This document shows, one piece after another, positions 59,668 to 64,000 of a stretch of 64,000 nucleotides of DNA. Under the pieces are notes generated by a model. That model was not told the DNA's origin and did no database searches. It saw nothing but the letters and a program-made list of their open reading frames with translations. The number at the start of each line of letters is the position of its first letter. The first letter of the stretch is position 1. Source of the DNA: UBA10646 sp003456175 (lineage in GTDB: Bacteria > Bacteroidota > Bacteroidia > Chitinophagales > Chitinophagaceae); the NCBI GenBank assembly GCA_031976225.1, contig DALYLQ010000005.1:31848-95847 (forward strand). The letters are read 5' to 3'. The translations under genes and the position numbers were made by a program.

Positions 59668-62600
59668 ATGAGAAAATTAATGCTGCTATTTACGATAGCA
59701 CTTACATGTGCTATGTATGGTTATTCGCAAAGCGCATCCAATTATGTTTTTAGTGCTAGTACTGGCACATTCACGCAAGTAACTGACGCTAGTGCAACAA
59801 GGCTTTCTGCCGTAGAAGCCGATGGAGGACTTAGTGCTGCTCAAAATATTGGGTTTACTTTTACCTATGAAGGTGTGAATTACACACAGTTTAGAATGAG
59901 TTCTAATGGATTCATTTCACTGAATCCCACTGGCACATCAACACTTACAACCAATGACTTATCTACAGCAAATGCGTCTTCTCGCCCCATTATTGCTCCA
60001 TTGTGGGATGATTTAGACGGTAGGGCTACTGGGGGTGTAAGTAGAGCATTGTATGAAGTTACAGGTACCGCACCTAACCGTGTTTTAACGGTAGAGTGGC
60101 GTAATTGGGAGTGGAATTATACTTCTAGCACGCCTGTAATTAGCTTCCAAGTAAAATTGTATGAAACAACAAATATTATTGAGTTTCATTACCGTTCAGA
60201 AACCGGAAGTGTATCAAGTGGTTCGGCTACCATTGGTATTGGTAGTGCCACAGGTACAGCCTATTTGAATTTAACATCTGTAACAACGCCGGCAGTATCA
60301 AGTACAACGAGTACTACTAACATTAACACAAAACCTAGCACTGGTACTATATATACATTTTCACCACCTCCAATTTGTACTGGAGCCCCTGTTGCTGGTA
60401 ATCCTCAGCAGTTGTTGTATAACCTTTGTCCTGGTTCTACTGCAACCATCAATGTGCTTGGGTCTTCTACAGCAAGTGGGCTATCACTTGCCTGGGAAAC
60501 TTCTGCCAATGGTACCGATGGATGGGCAGATGTAACTAGTGGCACAGGAGGAACAACCTTAAATTATACAACCCCTGCATTTAGTGGTACCGATGTGTTT
60601 TACAGACTAAGGGTTACTTGTACAAATGGAGGTGGGGTAAGTACTACTTCCGCTGTTAGGATCACTGGGCCCGTACCACCAACAACGCAAATAAGTGCCA
60701 TTACATCAACAGGAATTGGCACCACAACACTTGCTTTAAGTTGGACTAATGGTAGTGGTAATTATAGAAGTGTGTTTATCAATAACACAAATACTTTTGT
60801 TGATCCGGCAAGTCCGGCAGTGCCCGGAACAGCCGCAACAGTGTGGGCCAATGCTGGTCAGCAATTAGTGTTTGATGGTACTGGAACATCGGTAACAGTA
60901 ACAGGGTTAACACCTGGTACTACTTATTTTGTAAGAGCTTATGAGTCGCAAAGATGTACCGGAACACCTAATAGCTATTACTACAATACAACATCGGCAA
61001 CCAACAATCCTAACAACTTTACTACGGCATCTCCTATTGCTTATGATGTAACGCGTAATTCAGGTATAACATATAATTCAATTCAACCTACCGGTATTAA
61101 TTTCTCTTCATGGTCTAGCACAACCAGTGGCGATGATAATTTGTCAGCAGCTACACCTATTGGCTTTGATTTTGTATATCAAGGAAGAACAGTGAACAGT
61201 TTCAAAGCTTGTACCAATGGCTGGCTAACACTGGCTCCAACTACTACCACAGATAATGGATTTAATAATAATCTTGGGGGAAATAGTAGTACTAGACAAG
61301 CCGTTATAGCACCTTTTTGGGAAGATTTGGTGGTAACAGGACAAACATTTGCCAATATTAACAACATTAAATATGAGTTAAGTGGTACTGCTCCTAACCG
61401 CGTATTAACGGTAGAATGGAGTGGTATGGAAACATTTAACAACCCTGGTCCTAACTTAAACTTTCAAGTAAAACTTTACGAAACAACTAACAACATTGAG
61501 TTTGTTTATGGAAATATGTCTGGTTTCGATGGAACAGCAGACTATGGTTTTGCTTATTCGGTAGGTATGAATGGTTTTAGTACTTCAAGTTCACTTGGAA
61601 CTGGAGATGTGTTTGCATTGCAAAACTTTAACACTAAAATTTTTGCTGCCACAAATGCTGGTTCTGCTAACACAGGCGCTAATGGATTAAATGTAGTTCC
61701 AGCATGTAATTCAAGCTTATTGTTCACACCTGGTACATATACTGCTGGTACAACATTACCTGCTATCACTAATGATGAACCAACTGGTGCTATAGGATTG
61801 GCCGTTGGAAGTGCTCCTCCAACTGAATTCTGCGATTTATATACTTCTTCAGGTGCTACTGCTTCAACAGGCATTACTACCTGTACAGCAGGTACACCAG
61901 GAGCGGCTGATGACGATGTTTGGTTTAGATTCAACGTTTCAGCCGATGCTAATACTACAATAACAGTACGTGGTTCTGGTGGCTATAATCCTGTAGTACA
62001 GTTATTCAGCGATGCTGGTATTACATCATTAGCTTGTAATAATGCTACAGGTTCTGGTTTAACAGAAAATATAGCGCTTAATCTTACAGCTGGTACTTAC
62101 TTTATTCGTGTATATCATGCTGGTACAGGTAGCGGAACTACACCTGCTACTGGAGCAACTGCTATTACCAGTGCAGGCAACTTCTACATTGGTGTTTATT
62201 CAACACCATTACCTCCTGCTAACGATGATATTTGTAACGCCACAAGCTTAACTGTAAGTACTACTACTTGCGTAAATACTAACGGTACAACCGTTGCAGC
62301 TACAGCATCTGCTCAAACTGTTTGCGGTGGTACTGCCGATGATGATGTGTGGTACAGTTTTACAGCTACAGGTACGTCTGCTACAGTTGCAGTAGCAAGC
62401 GGTGCAGGCTTCAATGCACATTTGCAAGTGTTGAGCTCTTCAGATAACACGTGTAATGGTACGCTAACATCATTAGGTTGTGTTAACAATACATCAACAG
62501 CCGGCGTTGAATTTTACACAGCTACAGGTTTAACACCAGGCAATATATATTTTGTAAGAGTTTATCATACTGCTTCAGGTAGTGGAACAGGAAGCTTTAG

Positions 62601-64000
62601 AATAGCAGTGCTTGGAACCGGACCTATTTGGACTGGAGCTACAAGTACAGATTGGTTAAATGCAGCCAACTGGTGTGCAGGCTTACAGCCAACTTCAACA
62701 TCAAATGTAATTGTAGGAGCTAGCTCAAATAATCCTGTATTATCAAGTGGAGTAGGCAGTACCTCTGTTCGTTCTTTAAGTTTCGCTAATAGTAGTGCAA
62801 GTAGCCTTACAATTACTTCACCATCTGTATTAACAATAGATAGTTTAGTAGCAGGAGCTGGCGATGTTGCACTACTCGGCAACGGAAGTGTACGCGTTAT
62901 TAGAAATGTTAACGTAACCAATAACAATACATTAACTGCCAACGGTTTATTAACGTTAGTGTCAACCTCAACTAATACGGCAGTAGTAACAGCGCTCAGC
63001 GGCACTAGTGCTATCGCTGGCGATGTTACAGTACAACGCTTCTTACCTTCAAGAACAGTACGTAAGAGCATGTTCTTAGCAAGTCCGGTAACTGCTCGTA
63101 TTGATACGAGTTGGCAACAGCAAATTCATATTACAGGGGGGGTAGGTGTTTGTCCCGCAGTAGGTACAGGCGGTGTAGATCTTACGCCAACTGGTAATCC
63201 AAGTATGTTCACTTATGCAGCTGCTATGCCGGCTGGTCAGCGTTGGGTTCCTGTAGTAACTACCAATGCTACTACGCTTAATCCTGGTGTTGGTTACCGT
63301 GTACTAGTTCGCGGCGACCGTTCAGGAGGTTGTAGTTTGCTAGATGGGTCTACAACAAACGCAACTGCTGTAACATTATCTGCTAAAGGCGCACTTGCGC
63401 AAGGCAATGTATCTGCTACCCTTTTAGAAGGCTTTACATTAGTAGGTAATCCTTATGCGGCTCCAATTAACTTCGATGCGTTGGCAGCCTCAAACACCGA
63501 TATTGATGTTAGCTACTGGAGTTATAATCCTGCTAATGCCAATGGCGTATACAGCGTATTCAACGCTGGTACGTTAACCAACAAACCTGCAGGTTATATC
63601 AACGATAACATCATCGCATCAGGTCAGGCTTTCTTTGTAAGAAAGGCAACGCCAAACTTTGGTACGCTTACCTTCCAAGAAGCCCACAAATCAACCACTG
63701 CCCAGCCAGGGTTATTCAGAACACAGAACTGGTTAGGTATGACTAGAATTGCCTTACGGGCAAATGACGACGCACACTTAGATGAGGCTGTAATTCGCTT
63801 TTCAAATGAGTCTAGCGTTAGCAACACCACCGAAGGTCCGCTAGATGCATTGAATATCAACGAAGGTGCTCAAATCATCAGCAGTATGAAAGCCGGCAAC
63901 CGTTACAGCATCCAAACCAGAACAGCAGTAACCACTGCCGATACGGTAAGCTTACATGTAGTAAGCAACAATAACGGCAGCTACAAGCTATACTTTAGCG
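59668..64000 (+). CDS. Large T9SS-type surface protein, N-terminal 1444 residues (3' end outside window)
   Basis: Open from the ATG at 59668 to the window end in one frame. Signal peptide MRKLMLLFTIALTCAMYGYS. Then two copies of a beta-sandwich module (about residues 20-225 and 450-650) sharing NGFI/GWLTL, PLWDDL/PFWEDL, APNRVLTVEW and FQVKLYETTN. A fibronectin III-like domain lies between them (TLALSWTNGSGNYRS...VTVTGLTPGTTYFVRAYES). Two PPC-like domains follow (DDDVWFRFNVSADANTTITV and DDDVWYSFTATGTSATVAVA, near 750 and 890), then a GPIWTGATSTDWLNAANW segment. The final part is paralogous to the product of 1-1578 (GNPYAAPINF, SGQAFFVR, GLFRTQN, GNRYSIQTR), so a C-terminal sorting domain is expected outside. 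A motif variant lies at 63751-63766. Adhesive role inferred. Confidence 0.85.
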   Translation, partial: MRKLMLLFTIALTCAMYGYSQSASNYVFSASTGTFTQVTDASATRLSAVEADGGLSAAQNIGFTFTYEGVNYTQFRMSSNGFISLNPTGTSTLTTNDLSTANASSRPIIAPLWDDLDGRATGGVSRALYEVTGTAPNRVLTVEWRNWEWNYTSSTPVISFQVKLYETTNIIEFHYRSETGSVSSGSATIGIGSATGTAYLNLTSVTTPAVSSTTSTTNINTKPSTGTIYTFSPPPICTGAPVAGNPQQLLYNLCPGSTATINVLGSSTASGLSLAWETSANGTDGWADVTSGTGGTTLNYTTPAFSGTDVFYRLRVTCTNGGGVSTTSAVRITGPVPPTTQISAITSTGIGTTTLALSWTNGSGNYRSVFINNTNTFVDPASPAVPGTAATVWANAGQQLVFDGTGTSVTVTGLTPGTTYFVRAYESQRCTGTPNSYYYNTTSATNNPNNFTTASPIAYDVTRNSGITYNSIQPTGINFSSWSSTTSGDDNLSAATPIGFDFVYQGRTVNSFKACTNGWLTLAPTTTTDNGFNNNLGGNSSTRQAVIAPFWEDLVVTGQTFANINNIKYELSGTAPNRVLTVEWSGMETFNNPGPNLNFQVKLYETTNNIEFVYGNMSGFDGTADYGFAYSVGMNGFSTSSSLGTGDVFALQNFNTKIFAATNAGSANTGANGLNVVPACNSSLLFTPGTYTAGTTLPAITNDEPTGAIGLAVGSAPPTEFCDLYTSSGATASTGITTCTAGTPGAADDDVWFRFNVSADANTTITVRGSGGYNPVVQLFSDAGITSLACNNATGSGLTENIALNLTAGTYFIRVYHAGTGSGTTPATGATAITSAGNFYIGVYSTPLPPANDDICNATSLTVSTTTCVNTNGTTVAATASAQTVCGGTADDDVWYSFTATGTSATVAVASGAGFNAHLQVLSSSDNTCNGTLTSLGCVNNTSTAGVEFYTATGLTPGNIYFVRVYHTASGSGTGSFRIAVLGTGPIWTGATSTDWLNAANWCAGLQPTSTSNVIVGASSNNPVLSSGVGSTSVRSLSFANSSASSLTITSPSVLTIDSLVAGAGDVALLGNGSVRVIRNVNVTNNNTLTANGLLTLVSTSTNTAVVTALSGTSAIAGDVTVQRFLPSRTVRKSMFLASPVTARIDTSWQQQIHITGGVGVCPAVGTGGVDLTPTGNPSMFTYAAAMPAGQRWVPVVTTNATTLNPGVGYRVLVRGDRSGGCSLLDGSTTNATAVTLSAKGALAQGNVSATLLEGFTLVGNPYAAPINFDALAASNTDIDVSYWSYNPANANGVYSVFNAGTLTNKPAGYINDNIIASGQAFFVRKATPNFGTLTFQEAHKSTTAQPGLFRTQNWLGMTRIALRANDDAHLDEAVIRFSNESSVSNTTEGPLDALNINEGAQIISSMKAGNRYSIQTRTAVTTADTVSLHVVSNNNGSYKLYFS

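Overview
The window is a low-GC chromosomal segment from a Bacteroidota bacterium, most likely the Chitinophagaceae. The evidence is type IX secretion (T9SS) proteins with a Por-type C-terminal sorting domain at both ends, a PID-CTERM-like small exported protein, -7 promoter elements of the TAnnTTTG type with very short leaders and little Shine-Dalgarno signal, menaquinone synthesis by the futalosine route (mqnC), and an atpB-E-F-H-A operon. I saw no rRNA, tRNA, CRISPR array, prophage or insertion sequence. Most of the window is ordinary housekeeping DNA.

Layout. 1-3.0 kb: 3' end of a large T9SS surface protein, then three small exported or membrane proteins. 3.3-11 kb: an M14 peptidase, a SNF2 helicase, an S10 peptidase and a flavin reductase. 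11-20 kb: rtcB RNA ligase, a B12-type radical SAM protein, an SPL-like radical SAM protein, a 2H phosphoesterase and a small unknown gene divergent from umuDC, and a DUF72 protein. 20-27.5 kb: rny, mqnC, a GT2 glycosyltransferase, pabB, a strongly acidic protein and purA. 27.5-32.5 kb: a hybrid histidine kinase, a FIST sensor protein and a rel (ppGpp) gene split by a frameshift. 32.7-42.6 kb: dnaX, a HerA-like ATPase, rplS, tatA-gatA, a lytic transglycosylase, an unknown membrane protein, dusB and a CPBP protease. 42.7-48.6 kb: a GNAT-like protein, cysS, a membrane-anchored endonuclease/phosphatase-fold protein and an ABC exporter. 48.7-53.1 kb: ATP synthase genes without atpG. 53.2-59.6 kb: a DinB-fold protein, mgsA, an aminotransferase, a PadR-PspC operon and small unknowns. 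59.7 kb to the end: the 5' part of a second large T9SS protein, a paralogue of the first.

The most striking signal belongs to no single gene. A 15-base motif, CATTTACCGTAAGGT (stem ACC/GGT around a GTAA loop), occurs about 39 times by eye on both strands, 13 times exactly. It concentrates just outside genes beside intrinsic terminators, forms inverted pairs, also lies in frame inside many coding sequences, and shows paired changes in its stem (ACC/GGT, GCC/GGC, ACT/AGT). It behaves like a genome-wide signal such as an uptake sequence or a minimal REP. Other candidates for follow-up are a UmuD homologue lacking both catalytic residues, an A10 run in dnaX where either slip gives an immediate stop, the broken rel gene, and three further dispersed repeat families.
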